DNA of 64,000 bases from Nocardioides yefusunii (GCF_004014875.1 NZ_CP034929.1:2790001-2854000), one strand, 5' to 3'; shown: positions 34,589-43,823, counted from the stretch's first letter. The notes: generated from the sequence alone by a model not told the origin. Made by a program: numbers and translations.

Positions 34589-36160
34589 TCAGCTGCGGAC
34601 GAAGTGCCCGATCTGCTGCTGGAGATCAGCCGACATCTGGGTCAGTGACGCGGCTGCGCTCTCGGTCTGCTCGACGACCTCGCTCGTCTGCTCGGCCGAC
34701 TGGGTCACGCCGGCGATGCTGCCGGCGATCTGGGTGGTGCCTGCCGACGCCTCGGCGACGTTGCGACTCATCTCGTTGGTGGTCGCGGTCTGTTCCTCCA
34801 CCGCCGAGGCGATGGTGAGCTGGTGGTCGTTGATGGTGCGGATCACGGAGTCGATCTCACCGATCGCGTTCACGGCGCTGGCGGTGTCGCCCTGGATGGC
34901 CTCGACGCGGCGAGCGATGTCTTCGGTGGCGCGCGCGGTCTCCTGCGCCAGTTCCTTGACCTCGTTCGCGACGACGGCGAAGCCCTTGCCGGCCTCACCG
35001 GCACGGGCGGCCTCGATCGTCGCGTTCAGGGCCAGCAGGTTGGTCTGCTCCGCGATCGAGGTGATCACCTTGACCACGTTCCCGATCTCGCGCGAGGAAT
35101 CGCCGAGCTGGGAGATGGTGGCATTGGTGGACTCGACGGTGCGGACCGCGTCGGACGCGACCCGAGCAGCCTCGTTCGCCGAATGCGCGATCTCCCGGAT
35201 CGAAGCCGTCATCTGCTCCGCACCCGCAGCCACGGTCTCGACGTTGCGCGAGACCTCCTGGGCCGAGACGCCGACCAGGCCAGCCTGCTCGGAGGTGGAC
35301 TGCGCCCCCGCGCTCAGGTGCGCAGCCGTCTCGGCGAGGCCCCCTGCAGCGGCCCCGAGGCCCAGAGCGGAGTCCGCGACGTTGCCGATGATGCGGTCAG
35401 TGGTGACGACGGTCAGGTTGAGGTGCCGCTCGAGCTCGCCGATCTCACCACCGGAGACCTCGGGGACCCGACGGGTCAGGTCGCCGGCCGCGATGCCGCG
35501 CAGAGCCGCCACGACCGCGTTGACCGGACGGGTGATGGAACGCGTGATCGCTCGGGCCACGATCACGAAGAGGACCAGACCGATCAGAGCCACGCCGTAC
35601 ATCTGCCAACGTACGGCGGTACGCCTGTCTGCCTGTTCCTGCTCGATCCGGTCGACGACCTGCTCGATCCGGACGAGGTTGGGAGCCAGCACCTCGTCGA
35701 CGGACGCGGTGACCACGTCGACCTTCTCCACGAGTGCCGGCGCCGTCTCGGGCTTCTGCGCAGCGGCGGTGAGGATCTCCTCGATCGCAGCGCCGAACGC
35801 GGTGAATCCTGCACGGAAGGAGTCGGCCTCCCCTTCGGCGACGTTGAGTTCCGTGCCGGAGTGCGTGGCGATGATGTCGGTCATCGTCCGGAACGTCGCC
35901 TCGACCTCCGCGGAAGCATCCGCGGCCTCGCCGCTGGCCAGGGCTCGGTAGACCGTGGCCTTCAGCGAGTGCGCCTCGCTGTCGAGGCGGTGGAAGTCGG
36001 CACGGAGGTCCTGGTACCTGGACAGGAGTTCGGAGTCGGACCCCATCGAGCGGACGTTGAGTCCGACGAAGGTGGTGATCGACGCCGACGTCACGATGGC
36101 GACGACAGCCAGGGCAAGCAACTTCCGGCCCAGGGCCAACCGCGCGAGGAACTGCTTCAT
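34589..36160 (-). CDS. Methyl-accepting chemotaxis protein 6
   Basis: 523 residues. Helix 1 lies at about 13-35 directly at the N-terminus, helix 2 near 187-207 ([19 protein letters not shown]), then HAMP ([30 protein letters not shown]) and the conserved signalling domain with the same tip. The sensor is different from all five others. It lies 23 bases downstream of cheW, so it belongs to the cheA-cheW transcript and may be the core receptor of the array. Confidence 0.94.
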   Translation of the reverse strand: MKQFLARLALGRKLLALAVVAIVTSASITTFVGLNVRSMGSDSELLSRYQDLRADFHRLDSEAHSLKATVYRALASGEAADASAEVEATFRTMTDIIATHSGTELNVAEGEADSFRAGFTAFGAAIEEILTAAAQKPETAPALVEKVDVVTASVDEVLAPNLVRIEQVVDRIEQEQADRRTAVRWQMYGVALIGLVLFVIVARAITRSITRPVNAVVAALRGIAAGDLTRRVPEVSGGEIGELERHLNLTVVTTDRIIGNVADSALGLGAAAGGLAETAAHLSAGAQSTSEQAGLVGVSAQEVSRNVETVAAGAEQMTASIREIAHSANEAARVASDAVRTVESTNATISQLGDSSREIGNVVKVITSIAEQTNLLALNATIEAARAGEAGKGFAVVANEVKELAQETARATEDIARRVEAIQGDTASAVNAIGEIDSVIRTINDHQLTIASAVEEQTATTNEMSRNVAEASAGTTQIAGSIAGVTQSAEQTSEVVEQTESAAASLTQMSADLQQQIGHFVRS

Positions 36161-36183
36161 CAGGGAGAACTCCTGCTCAGGGG

Positions 36184-36603
36184 TCAGGCCGCGACGGTGC
36201 GCGCGACGTCGAGCGCCAGCAGGAGCCGGCCCTCCAACTTGTAGGCGCCCAGCAGGAAGTCGCGAGCCGGGCCGGTCAGCGTGTCCGGCGGCAGCTCGAA
36301 CTGTGCGTCGTCGACGTCGATCACGGCACCGATGGTGTCGACGCGCAGCGCGATCGCCTCGCCGTCGACCCGGACCACCACGAGCATCGCCTCGGTGTCG
36401 GCGTCACGGTCGGGCAGACCGAGACGGGCCCGGAGCTCCATCGCGCTGAGGACCTGACCGCGCAGGTTGATCAGCCCCGAGACGCTGGCCGGGGCCAGCG
36501 GGATCCGGGTCTGCGGCTGTCCGCGCAGGACCTCCTGGACGAGGTCGACGTCGACGCCGTAGAGCCGGCCGTCGAGGGTGAAGGTGACCAGTCGGGTGCT
36601 CAC
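36184..36603 (-). CDS. cheW: Chemotaxis adaptor CheW
   Basis: 139 residues, a single CheW domain ([22 protein letters not shown], then [23 protein letters not shown], ending LDVARTVAA). It links MCP tips to CheA in the array. The ATG overlaps the cheA stop (ATGA at 36600-36603), giving translational coupling and fixed stoichiometry. Confidence 0.95.
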   Translation of the reverse strand: MSTRLVTFTLDGRLYGVDVDLVQEVLRGQPQTRIPLAPASVSGLINLRGQVLSAMELRARLGLPDRDADTEAMLVVVRVDGEAIALRVDTIGAVIDVDDAQFELPPDTLTGPARDFLLGAYKLEGRLLLALDVARTVAA

Positions 36604-38894
36604 ATCAGTTCCTGCGTGTCGTCGACGGAGTAGAAGGTGGGGTCGGCGGCGAGGATCGCCGCGCGCACGTCGAGGACCTCGACGAGCCGGTCGCGGACCA
36701 GCGTCGATCCCAGGACGCCGTGGCCGGTGACGTCCGAGCTGAGCTCGCCGCCCTCCTCCACGATGTCGACGATCTCGTCGACCACGATCGCGACGCTGCG
36801 GGCGCCGACGGTGTAGATGACGACGACGAGGTCCTCGGCTCCACGGTCGGAGTAGGTGCCGTAGAAGTCGGCCAGACGCACCAGCGGCAGGATGCTGCCG
36901 CGGTACTGGACCACCTCGCGGCCGCCGACCTGCTCGACCGCAGTGGCGGGGAAGTTCTCCAGGCGGGTGACCGAGGAGAGCGGGATCGCGACGCGGCGGT
37001 CTGCGCCGAGGCCGGCGACCAGGAGGCGCTGGCTCTCGTCGACGGTGACTCGCGTCTCCGTCTCGGTGGCGCGCTCGATCTCGGTGGCCTCGGTGTTGAG
37101 GACGCGACGTGCGAGCGTCTGGACGTCCAGGATCAGCGCGACCGTCCCGTCGCCCAGGATCGTGGCACCGGAGTAGGCGCCGATCGCCTTGAGCTGGCTG
37201 CCCAGCGGCTTGACGACGATCTCCTCGGTGGAGAGGACCCGGTCGATGACGAGACCGAAGCGGCGCCCCTCAGCCTGCAGGACCGCGATCACGACGTGGC
37301 CGTCGGAACGCTCCGACTCGACGCCGAGCAGGTCGGCCAGGCGAACCAGCGGAAGCAGGGTGCCGCGCAGGCGGTACACCGAGGCGCCGTTGACGTCCTC
37401 GACGTCAGTGACGGCACGGTCGGCGTCGAGCGCGACGAGCTCCAGCAGGCTGACCTGCGGGATCGCGTAGCGGTCGCCGGAGCACTCCACGGTCAGGGCC
37501 GGGACGATCGCCAGGGTCAGCGGGATCCGGAGACGGCAGGTGGTGCCCTTGCCGAGCACCGACTCGACCTCGACGGCGCCGCCGATGGCCTCGATGTTGG
37601 TGCGGACCACGTCCATGCCGACACCACGGCCGGAGACGTTGGTGACGGCCTTCGCGGTGGAGAAGCCGGGCGCGAAGATCAGCTGGAGGACGTCGTTGGG
37701 CGACATCTCGGCGAGCTGGGCGGGGGTGCGCAGTCCCTTCTCGACGGCCTTCGCCGCGATCCGGGACGGGTCGATGCCGGCACCGTCGTCGGCGACCTCG
37801 ACGACGACCTGGCCGCCCTCGTGGTACGCGCGCAGCGTCAGCTTGCCCTCGGCGGGCTTGCCGATCTCGACGCGCTCGGCGGGGGTCTCGAAGCCGTGGT
37901 CGACGGAGTTGCGGACCAGGTGGGTCAGCGGGTCCTTGACGGCCTCCAGCAGGGAGCGGTCGAGCTCGGTCTCCTTGCCGACCATCTCCAGCGAGACCGA
38001 CTTGCCGCACTGCGCTCCGAGGTCACGGACGACGCGGGGCAGCTTGGCCCACAGGTTGTCGATGGGCTGCATGCGCGTCTTCATGACGCCTTCCTGCAGC
38101 TCGGAGGCGATCAGGTTGAGGCGCTGGGCGGACGCGGTGAGGTCGGCGTCCGCCTGGACACCGGCCTGTCGGACGATCTGGTTGCGGGTCAGCACGAGCT
38201 CGCCGACCAACTGCATCAGGGTGTCGAGGACCTCGACGTCGACGCGGATCGACGACTCCGCGACGCTGCGGCGGTGCGGGTGGTCGTCGTGGTGGTCGTC
38301 CTCGGCCGGAGCAGCCGGGGTCGCTGCCGGGACCGCGAGGGCCGCGGGGACCGCAGCCGGCACGGGCTCGACGGCCGGGGCCGGCGTCTCGACCGGCGCC
38401 TCTGCCACGGGAGCGGGCGCAGCAACCGGCTGAGCCGCGACCGGAGCGGCTGCGACCTCAGCGACAGGCGCAGGGGCAGCAGCAGCAGGAGCCGGGGCCG
38501 ACGCACGTCCTTCGAGGACCGCGGAGATCGCCTCGACGACCGCGGTGACGTCGAGGTCGCCCTCGCCGCCCTTCTCCTCGATCGCGCCGAGCAGGTCACG
38601 CACGGTGTCGACCATGGCGAGCAGCACGTCGGTGGTCTGCTGCGTCATCGACATCTTGCCGTCGCGCAGCCTCGCCAGGAGGTTCTCGCCCACGTGGGTC
38701 ACCGACTCCAGCTTGCCGAAGGCAAGGAAGCCGCTGGTGCCCTTGATCGTGTGGATGGTCCTGAAGATGCTGGCCAGCAGGTCCCGCGAATCAGGTTCAC
38801 GCTCGAGCGCGACAAGGTCGCGGTCGAGCTGGTCCAGGTTCTCGTGGCTCTCCACGAGAAACTCCTGGACGATCTCGTCCATGTCGTCCATCGG
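36600..38894 (-). CDS. cheA: Chemotaxis histidine kinase CheA with two CheW-like domains
   Basis: 764 residues from the ATG at 38894 (GGAAGG upstream). Order: P1/Hpt at about 1-110 with phospho-His in IFRTIHTIKGTSGF (His47); an Ala/Pro-rich linker at about 130-200 in place of a CheY-binding P2; dimerisation helices; and a kinase with N box HLVRNSVDHGFE, G1 DDGAGIDP, F box FAPGFSTA and G2 SGRGVGMDVV. A first CheW domain (RYAIPQVSLLELV...RLRGTLLPLVRLADLLG) is followed by a second near 630-750 (RRVAIPLSSVTRLENF...YRGSILPLVRLADFYG). Most CheAs have one CheW domain. It phosphorylates CheY and CheB. A flagellar-type promoter lies 35 bases upstream. Confidence 0.95.
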   Translation of the reverse strand, partial: PMDDMDEIVQEFLVESHENLDQLDRDLVALEREPDSRDLLASIFRTIHTIKGTSGFLAFGKLESVTHVGENLLARLRDGKMSMTQQTTDVLLAMVDTVRDLLGAIEEKGGEGDLDVTAVVEAISAVLEGRASAPAPAAAAPAPVAEVAAAPVAAQPVAAPAPVAEAPVETPAPAVEPVPAAVPAALAVPAATPAAPAEDDHHDDHPHRRSVAESSIRVDVEVLDTLMQLVGELVLTRNQIVRQAGVQADADLTASAQRLNLIASELQEGVMKTRMQPIDNLWAKLPRVVRDLGAQCGKSVSLEMVGKETELDRSLLEAVKDPLTHLVRNSVDHGFETPAERVEIGKPAEGKLTLRAYHEGGQVVVEVADDGAGIDPSRIAAKAVEKGLRTPAQLAEMSPNDVLQLIFAPGFSTAKAVTNVSGRGVGMDVVRTNIEAIGGAVEVESVLGKGTTCRLRIPLTLAIVPALTVECSGDRYAIPQVSLLELVALDADRAVTDVEDVNGASVYRLRGTLLPLVRLADLLGVESERSDGHVVIAVLQAEGRRFGLVIDRVLSTEEIVVKPLGSQLKAIGAYSGATILGDGTVALILDVQTLARRVLNTEATEIERATETETRVTVDESQRLLVAGLGADRRVAIPLSSVTRLENFPATAVEQVGGREVVQYRGSILPLVRLADFYGTYSDRGAEDLVVVIYTVGARSVAIVVDEIVDIVEEGGELSSDVTGHGVLGSTLVRDRLVEVLDVRAAILAADPTFYSVDDTQELM

Positions 38895-38928
38895 TGCACC
38901 TTCCGTCGTCGCACGCACCTACGACGAA

Positions 38929-38957
38929 CACATCGGCACCACAGCGGGCAACCTGAG
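38929..38957 (-). promoter_or_regulatory. Sigma-28-type promoter of the cheA operon
   Basis: Minus-strand CTCAG-N15-GCCGATGTG. It would transcribe cheA-cheW-MCP 6 and possibly onwards. Confidence 0.75.
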
Positions 38958-39009
38958 CCAGAACCCCCGAGGGCCCCTCCCCGGGCACGGCCTCCCCCAC
39001 GTTGGGGAG

Positions 39010-39249
39010 TCAGGACTCCCTGCGGCGACGCACGGCGTCGGCCAGCGAGGCGACGGCGTCGGCCGCCGGGGCGACGGCGCCCTGGTTGCTGGAGGTCAGC
39101 TCGGCCAGCAACTCGGCGCGGTGGACCTTGACCGAACGCGGAGCGTCGATCCCGATCCGGACGACGTCCCCACGCACCTCGAGGACGGTCAGGGTGACGT
39201 CGTCACCGATGACGACGCTCTCTCCGACCCGACGACTCAGCACCAACAT
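39010..39249 (-). CDS. csrA: Carbon storage regulator CsrA
   Basis: 79 residues, beginning [44 protein letters not shown], the canonical CsrA beta fold, with a C-terminal extension of about 20 residues. CsrA dimers bind GGA-containing hairpins in mRNA leaders. In flagellated Gram-positives it represses flagellin translation and is antagonised by FliW. fliW is 49 bases upstream in the same direction, and a fitting hairpin is present in the flagellin leader at 43862-43881. CsrA is rare in actinobacteria and here travels with the flagellar genes. Confidence 0.95.
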   Translation of the reverse strand: MLVLSRRVGESVVIGDDVTLTVLEVRGDVVRIGIDAPRSVKVHRAELLAELTSSNQGAVAPAADAVASLADAVRRRRES

Positions 39250-39298
39250 GTGACCAACCTAAGCCACGACGTGGGTGCAGGCGTCACGCACGCAGGCG

Positions 39299-39718
39299 TC
39301 ACGGGACCAGCGGGGTCGCGACGGAGTACGTCGCTGAGTCGAGGATCACCTGCACCGCACGGCGGGTCCGGGTGTTGACCAGGATCGGCGCCAGCAGGTT
39401 GGCCGTCGTGCGCTCCAGCGAAGCACCGGCGGTGAGCATCAGCAGGACCATCACCTGGGAGGCGTCGGTGACCTCGAGCAGCTCGACGACGTCATCCTCG
39501 ACCACGGGCGCGTAGTCAGGGAAGAAGTCGAACGGCGACGCCACCAGGAACCGGACGGAGGCGTCGTCGATGCAGGTGAGCTCGCAGAGCACACCGTCCT
39601 CGTCGAGCCGGACCAGCGTGAAGCGGTGGTGGTCGGGGAACCCGAGGACGGGCGTGACGAACTCGATCACGGCGAGGTCGTCGTGCACGTGCACGGCAGG
39701 ATCGGTCATGAGACTCAT
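39299..39718 (-). CDS. fliW: Flagellar assembly factor FliW
   Basis: 139 residues (or 136 from the ATG at 39709). The FliW fold is indicated by IEFVTPVLGFPDHHRFTLVRLD, VRFLVASPFDFFPDYAPVV and NLLAPILVNTRTRRAVQVIL. FliW binds CsrA or flagellin, coupling flagellin synthesis to its export. It stands between flgL and csrA, the usual partner-switch order. Confidence 0.93.
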   Translation of the reverse strand: MSLMTDPAVHVHDDLAVIEFVTPVLGFPDHHRFTLVRLDEDGVLCELTCIDDASVRFLVASPFDFFPDYAPVVEDDVVELLEVTDASQVMVLLMLTAGASLERTTANLLAPILVNTRTRRAVQVILDSATYSVATPLVP

Positions 39719-39768
39719 TCAGTCACACCCTTCGGGTCGACGTCGAACAGCAGAGGTCAGCGGTCAAC

Positions 39769-39792
39769 TCAGCAGGCAGGTCAGCAGGCAGG
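39769..39792 (-). repeat. Two tandem 12-bp units after flgL
   Basis: TCAGCAGGCAGG occurs twice in a row and a third partial copy (TCAGCGG) overlaps the flgL stop codon. It is a short slip-duplication in the flgL-fliW gap. Confidence 0.75.
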
Positions 39793-40686
39793 TCAGCGGA
39801 GGTAGTCGAGCAGGCTCGGCTGGATGACGCGGGCGGTCGCGCTGAGCGCGGCCTGGTAGGTGACCTCGCCGAGAGCCAGGTCCATCGAGACCCGTGCGAT
39901 GTCCACCTCCTCCAGTTCGGAGAGCTGGTTGCGCAACGAGAGCTCTCGGTCACGTGCCTTGTCCAGCGAGGACTCGACCCGGTTGGTGCGGCCACCCACC
40001 TCGGCCAGACCGGCCGTCAGACGCTCCATGCCGGCGGCGAGCGAGTCGAGAGCCGTGGCCAGACCGGCGTCGTCACCGGTGCGGATCGCGATCGACGCGG
40101 CTTCGAGGTCGGCGAAGAGGTTGGCGCCGGCAGGCCCGTAGACCGCGGTCGCGTCCATGTCGACCCGGACGGTGACGCCTTCGGCGACAGTGCGGGTGAC
40201 CTCGCCCGTGGTGGTGCCGACGTAGGTGCCGTCGGCATCGAAGGCGACCCCGCCCGCGGTCACTCCGCCGAAGACAGGGCGCCCCAGATAGGTGGTGTTG
40301 GCGAGGCTGATCAGCGACTCACGCAGCTGGTCGACCTCCACCGCAAGTGCCTCGCGCGAGGAGACGCTGGTGACGGCACCGCTGCGGGCCTGCAGGACGA
40401 GCTCGCGGGCCCGTCGGGTCTCGTTGAGCGAGGTCTGCAGGGTGGTGTCGAGCTGCCCCAGCCATCCTCGGCCGTCAGAGGCGTTGCGGACGAACTGCTC
40501 GGCGTCGGCCCGGTTCGAGCGCAACCGCATCGACGTGGTGGTCGAGGTCGGCGAGTCCGAGGGACGGTTGACCAGCTTGCCGGTGGTCAACTGCTCCTGG
40601 GTCGCGGCGAGGCGCGCAGCGGAGGACTGGAGTCCCTGCAGCGAACGCTGGGTCACCATGTTCTGGGTCACGCGGTTGATGCTCAT
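39793..40686 (-). CDS. flgL: Flagellar hook-filament junction protein FlgL
   Basis: 297 residues. The N-terminal coiled coil is MSINRVTQNMVTQRSLQGLQSSAARLAATQEQLTTGKLVNRPSDSPTST and the C-terminal coiled coil ends DLALGEVTYQAALSATARVIQPSLLDYL, as in flagellin-like axial proteins. It forms the second junction ring below the filament. Its ATG overlaps the flgK stop (ATGA). Confidence 0.94.
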   Translation of the reverse strand: MSINRVTQNMVTQRSLQGLQSSAARLAATQEQLTTGKLVNRPSDSPTSTTTSMRLRSNRADAEQFVRNASDGRGWLGQLDTTLQTSLNETRRARELVLQARSGAVTSVSSREALAVEVDQLRESLISLANTTYLGRPVFGGVTAGGVAFDADGTYVGTTTGEVTRTVAEGVTVRVDMDATAVYGPAGANLFADLEAASIAIRTGDDAGLATALDSLAAGMERLTAGLAEVGGRTNRVESSLDKARDRELSLRNQLSELEEVDIARVSMDLALGEVTYQAALSATARVIQPSLLDYLR

Positions 40687-42083
40687 CGGCCCACCAGTCC
40701 AGTGCGGTTGATCAGGGTGTCGAGCATGGAGTCGAGGGTGCTCATGATCCGCGACGCTGCTTCGTAGGAACGCTGGGCCGCCACCATGTTGACCAGCTCC
40801 TCGTCGTTGCTGACGCCCGACATCTGCTCGCGCGCGTTGTCGACCTGGTCAGTGAGGGCCTGCTGGTTGGTGGTCAGGCGCTTGGCCGACGCCACCGTCG
40901 ACCCCAGGCTGTTGACCAGCTTCTGGTAGGCGTCCTCAGCGGCGCTGGTGTCGGCGAGCTTGCTCGCGTTGCTGCCGTCGAAGCCACCACCGGCGTAGGC
41001 GGAGGCGGCGACCTTGGCGGTGTCGCTGAACGCGACCTTGAGGGTGCCGGCCGGGTCAGCGGGGTCGAAGGTGAAGAAGTCGCCCCCCACGTCGCCGTTC
41101 TGGTCGAAGCCCGCGGCGTGCTGGGTGTTGATCTGGGTCGCGAGTGCCCGGACGACCTCGCCGAGGCTCTCGCGGTACGCCGGCAGGGTCTCGGTGAGGA
41201 GTTCGGCCGTGGCGCCGATCTCACCCTTGATCCCGGCCGGGACGGCAGTACTGGTGCCTCCAGCCGTGACGGTGAACGCGACCGGAGTACCGACCGGGGC
41301 GGAGGTGGCGGCGCCGCCGACGACCGCGAAGGTGCCGGACTCCATGCCGTCGACCAGGGAGACACCACCGACGGCGAAGTCGAAGCCACCATCGGCACGC
41401 TGCGTGGCGGTGCCGCCGGTCAGCTGGGCCAGACGCAGCGAGAGCTGGTCGCGCTGGTCGAGGAGCACGTTCGGGTCACTGCCGGAGAATCCGGCGATCG
41501 CGATCGACTTGTTGGTCGAGGCGAGGTCGGCAGCGAGGGTGTTGACCTCGGTCACCATGGCGTCGAGACGGACCTTCTGGTCCTTCTCCTCCTGGACGAC
41601 GCTGTTGTTCTGCGCGCCCACGGCCTCGGCCAGCAAGGTGGCACGGTCGATGATCTGGCTGCGGGCTGCGGCACCGTCGGGGGAGTTGGCCAGGTCGTGC
41701 CAACCGGAACGGAAGGAGTTGAGCGCGGCGGAGACACCGGTGTCCCCGGGCTCACCCACGCCGGTCTCGAGCCGGGTCAGCGACTCGGCGCGGGTGGAGA
41801 GGTAGGAGTTGGTGCCGTGCTCGTAGCGCGAGCGCGCGTCCAGGAAGGCGTCGGCGATCCGGCTGACGCTGCCGGCCTGCACGCCCTCGCCGACCATCGG
41901 GTCGTCAGGACGCGACCAGAGTGCAGCCTGACCGACACTGTTGACGGTCTCGCCCTCGACCCGACGACGGGCGTACCCGGGGGTCGTGGCGTTGGCGATG
42001 TTGCTGCTCGCCACGTCCATCAGGGTGCGGTTGTAGTTCAGGGCACCGAGTGCGGTGTTGAAGGAGGAGAAAGTTCCACTCAT
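40683..42083 (-). CDS. flgK: Flagellar hook-filament junction protein FlgK
   Basis: 466 residues from the ATG at 42083. The rod/hook signature is FSSFNTALGALNYNRTLMDVASSNIANATTPGYARRRV and the C-terminal helix is NDEELVNMVAAQRSYEAASRIMSTLDSMLDTLINRTG. It is the first junction protein, capping the hook until FlgL and the filament are added. It lies seven bases after flgN, its likely chaperone gene. Confidence 0.95.
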   Translation of the reverse strand: MSGTFSSFNTALGALNYNRTLMDVASSNIANATTPGYARRRVEGETVNSVGQAALWSRPDDPMVGEGVQAGSVSRIADAFLDARSRYEHGTNSYLSTRAESLTRLETGVGEPGDTGVSAALNSFRSGWHDLANSPDGAAARSQIIDRATLLAEAVGAQNNSVVQEEKDQKVRLDAMVTEVNTLAADLASTNKSIAIAGFSGSDPNVLLDQRDQLSLRLAQLTGGTATQRADGGFDFAVGGVSLVDGMESGTFAVVGGAATSAPVGTPVAFTVTAGGTSTAVPAGIKGEIGATAELLTETLPAYRESLGEVVRALATQINTQHAAGFDQNGDVGGDFFTFDPADPAGTLKVAFSDTAKVAASAYAGGGFDGSNASKLADTSAAEDAYQKLVNSLGSTVASAKRLTTNQQALTDQVDNAREQMSGVSNDEELVNMVAAQRSYEAASRIMSTLDSMLDTLINRTGLVGR

Positions 42084-42090
42084 GGTCAGC

Positions 42091-42576
42091 TCACAGGCTC
42101 TGGTCGAGTAGGGGCGTGCGGGTGAGGCCGGTGACAGCACTCCCGTCGGCGCTGTAGCCGTCGGTTCCCTCGGTCAGGTTCAGCAAGGTCTCGCGGGCGG
42201 ACCGGATGCCGGCCGTGATCAGTTCGCGGTTGGCGTCGGCGGTGGCCGTGAGGTCTGCGGTGATCCGCAGGAAGGCGTCGCGGTGGTCGGAGAGGATCGA
42301 TGCCCACGGCTCCGGAGCGGCGTCGATGAGCGCCTGGAGGCTGGGGTTGGCGGGAACACCGAGGCTCGCTGCCACTTCGTCGGAGACGACGGCGCGGAGC
42401 ATCTCGGTCTCCTTGAGCACGTCGATCAGGCGCTGGACGTCCTGCGCAGCACGGAGCAGCCAGCGGGTGCGGCCGGTGGCCATCACCAACTGCTCGACCT
42501 CCAGCTTGTAGAGGAGGGCGTCGAGCAGTTCCCGTTCGCGCCACAGGACCTGCGAGAGCTTCTCCACCGGGGGCAT
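42091..42576 (-). CDS. flgN: FlgN-like flagellar export chaperone
   Basis: 161 residues from the ATG at 42576 (GAAGGG upstream); the frame extends further upstream but only the part from MPPVEKLSQVLWRERELLDALLYKLEVEQLVMATGRTRWL is FlgN-like. Predicted all-helical. FlgN proteins keep FlgK and FlgL soluble for type III export, matching its position as first gene of flgN-flgK-flgL-fliW-csrA. Two flagellar-type promoters lie upstream. Confidence 0.88.
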   Translation of the reverse strand: MPPVEKLSQVLWRERELLDALLYKLEVEQLVMATGRTRWLLRAAQDVQRLIDVLKETEMLRAVVSDEVAASLGVPANPSLQALIDAAPEPWASILSDHRDAFLRITADLTATADANRELITAGIRSARETLLNLTEGTDGYSADGSAVTGLTRTPLLDQSL

Positions 42577-42623
42577 CCCTTCGTCAGTGCCGCCCGCGGG
42601 CCTGCAGGGCGTCGTCGAGAAAA

Positions 42624-42652
42624 CAGATCGGCAGCGCGGCGGGCGACCTGAG
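42624..42652 (-). promoter_or_regulatory. Sigma-28-type promoter P1 of flgN operon
   Basis: Minus-strand CTCAG-N15-GCCGATCTG, with a leader of about 40 bases to the flgN start. Confidence 0.8.
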
Positions 42653-42830
42653 AAGGGATGGAGGCCATTTTTGCCCAGTGCGCGGCTGTGCCCAGATGTC
42701 TCAACATTCAAACATTTTTGGAGCATCCCACGTTCGAAAGGGACGGTGGCCCCTGGGCCTCCACGTGACCCGGACCAGTCATGCCCGGGACCTTGGTCCC
42801 GGCCTGCACACCACCCGGGTGACTCAGGTC

Positions 42831-42859
42831 CCGATCGGCCGAAAAGCGGCCAACCTGAG
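42831..42859 (-). promoter_or_regulatory. Sigma-28-type promoter P2 of flgN operon
   Basis: Minus-strand CTCAG-N15-GCCGATCGG, the same -35 and -10 as the flagellin promoter, 180 bases behind P1 and pointing away from the sigma gene. It lies just 16 bases before the sigma gene start. Confidence 0.7.
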
Positions 42860-42874
42860 AGAGATGCTCAATGT

Positions 42875-43780
42875 GTGAACAATCTGATCGATGCCCAGCA
42901 GCGCGAAGAAATGATCACGAGCACCATGCCGCTGGTCGGCCACATCGTCCGGGAGATGTGGGTCCGACTCCCCCGTCAGGTGTCGCGTGACGACCTCACC
43001 TCGGCCGGACTGGTGGCACTGGTGCGTGCCGCCCACTCCTTCGACCCCGAGCGCGGGGTCCCCTTCGCCCGGTACGCCACGCCCCGCATCCGCGGCGCCC
43101 TGGTCGACGAGCTCCGTGCCGTCGACTGGGCCTCCCGCTCGGTCCGGCGTCGTGCCCGCGACCTCGACGCCACCCGCAACTCGATGGCTGCCGCGCTGGG
43201 TCGCGTACCCAGCAACAGCGAGGTCGCCGCCGCGATGGGCATCGACGTCGACGAGGTCGACGCCAACGACGAAGACCTCGCCCGCGCCCAGGTGCTCTCC
43301 CTCCAGGGCAGCGCCGAGGAGTCCTTCGAGGACCTCCTCCCGGCCGACTCCCCCACTCCGGAGCAGATCGTCGAGCACCGCGAGCGCCTCACCTACATGA
43401 TCGAGTCCGTCGCCGAACTCCCCGAGCGTCTCAAGGCCGTCGTCGTCGGCTACTTCCTCGAGGAACGCCCGATGGCCGAGATCGCAGCAGAACTGGACGT
43501 GAGCGAGTCCCGCGTCTCCCAGATGCGCGCCGAGGCCCTGGGCCTCATGCGCGAGGCGATGAACCGCGAGCTCGACCCCGACCTCGTCTCGTCCACGCAC
43601 CGCCCCGGCGGTTGCGTCGAGCGTCGCCGTGGCGCCTACTTCGCCGCCGTCGCCGCCCGGCACGCAGCCTCGGTCCGCCCCGCCGTGGTGGCCCAGGGCG
43701 GAGCCCCGTCCATCGAGCGCGCGGGGGCCAGCGAGCACGCGGGGGCCAGCGGGGCCCAACGGGTCGATGCCAGCGCCTGA
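42875..43780 (+). CDS. fliA: Flagellar RNA polymerase sigma factor, FliA/WhiG (sigma-28) family
   Basis: 301 residues from the GTG at 42875 (GAGAGAG upstream). Region 2: MPLVGHIVREMWVRLPRQVSRDDLTSAGLVALVRAAHSFDPERGVPFARYATPRIRGALVDELRAVDWASRSVRRRAR. Region 3: AALGRVPSNSEVAAAMGID. Region 4: ELPERLKAVVVGYFLEERPMAEIAAELDVSESRVSQMRAEALGLMREAM. An Ala-rich tail of about 60 residues after region 4 is unusual. It should direct polymerase to the CTCAG-N15-GCCGAT sites found across the island. No anti-sigma FlgM is seen in the window. Confidence 0.94.
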   Translation: MNNLIDAQQREEMITSTMPLVGHIVREMWVRLPRQVSRDDLTSAGLVALVRAAHSFDPERGVPFARYATPRIRGALVDELRAVDWASRSVRRRARDLDATRNSMAAALGRVPSNSEVAAAMGIDVDEVDANDEDLARAQVLSLQGSAEESFEDLLPADSPTPEQIVEHRERLTYMIESVAELPERLKAVVVGYFLEERPMAEIAAELDVSESRVSQMRAEALGLMREAMNRELDPDLVSSTHRPGGCVERRRGAYFAAVAARHAASVRPAVVAQGGAPSIERAGASEHAGASGAQRVDASA

Positions 43781-43823
43781 GCGCGGGACGACGCAAACCC
43801 CCGAAAAATCTTCCGGGTGACCA

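Noticed and set aside
36720..39131. 803-residue plus-strand open frame opposite cheA
   Set aside because: Antisense shadow of cheA; the cheA frame has all kinase motifs.
42871..42878. Possible translational link of the short ORF ending at 42878 with the sigma start
   Set aside because: The preceding frame (42678-42878) is not protein-like and covers promoter sequence; the overlap is probably chance.
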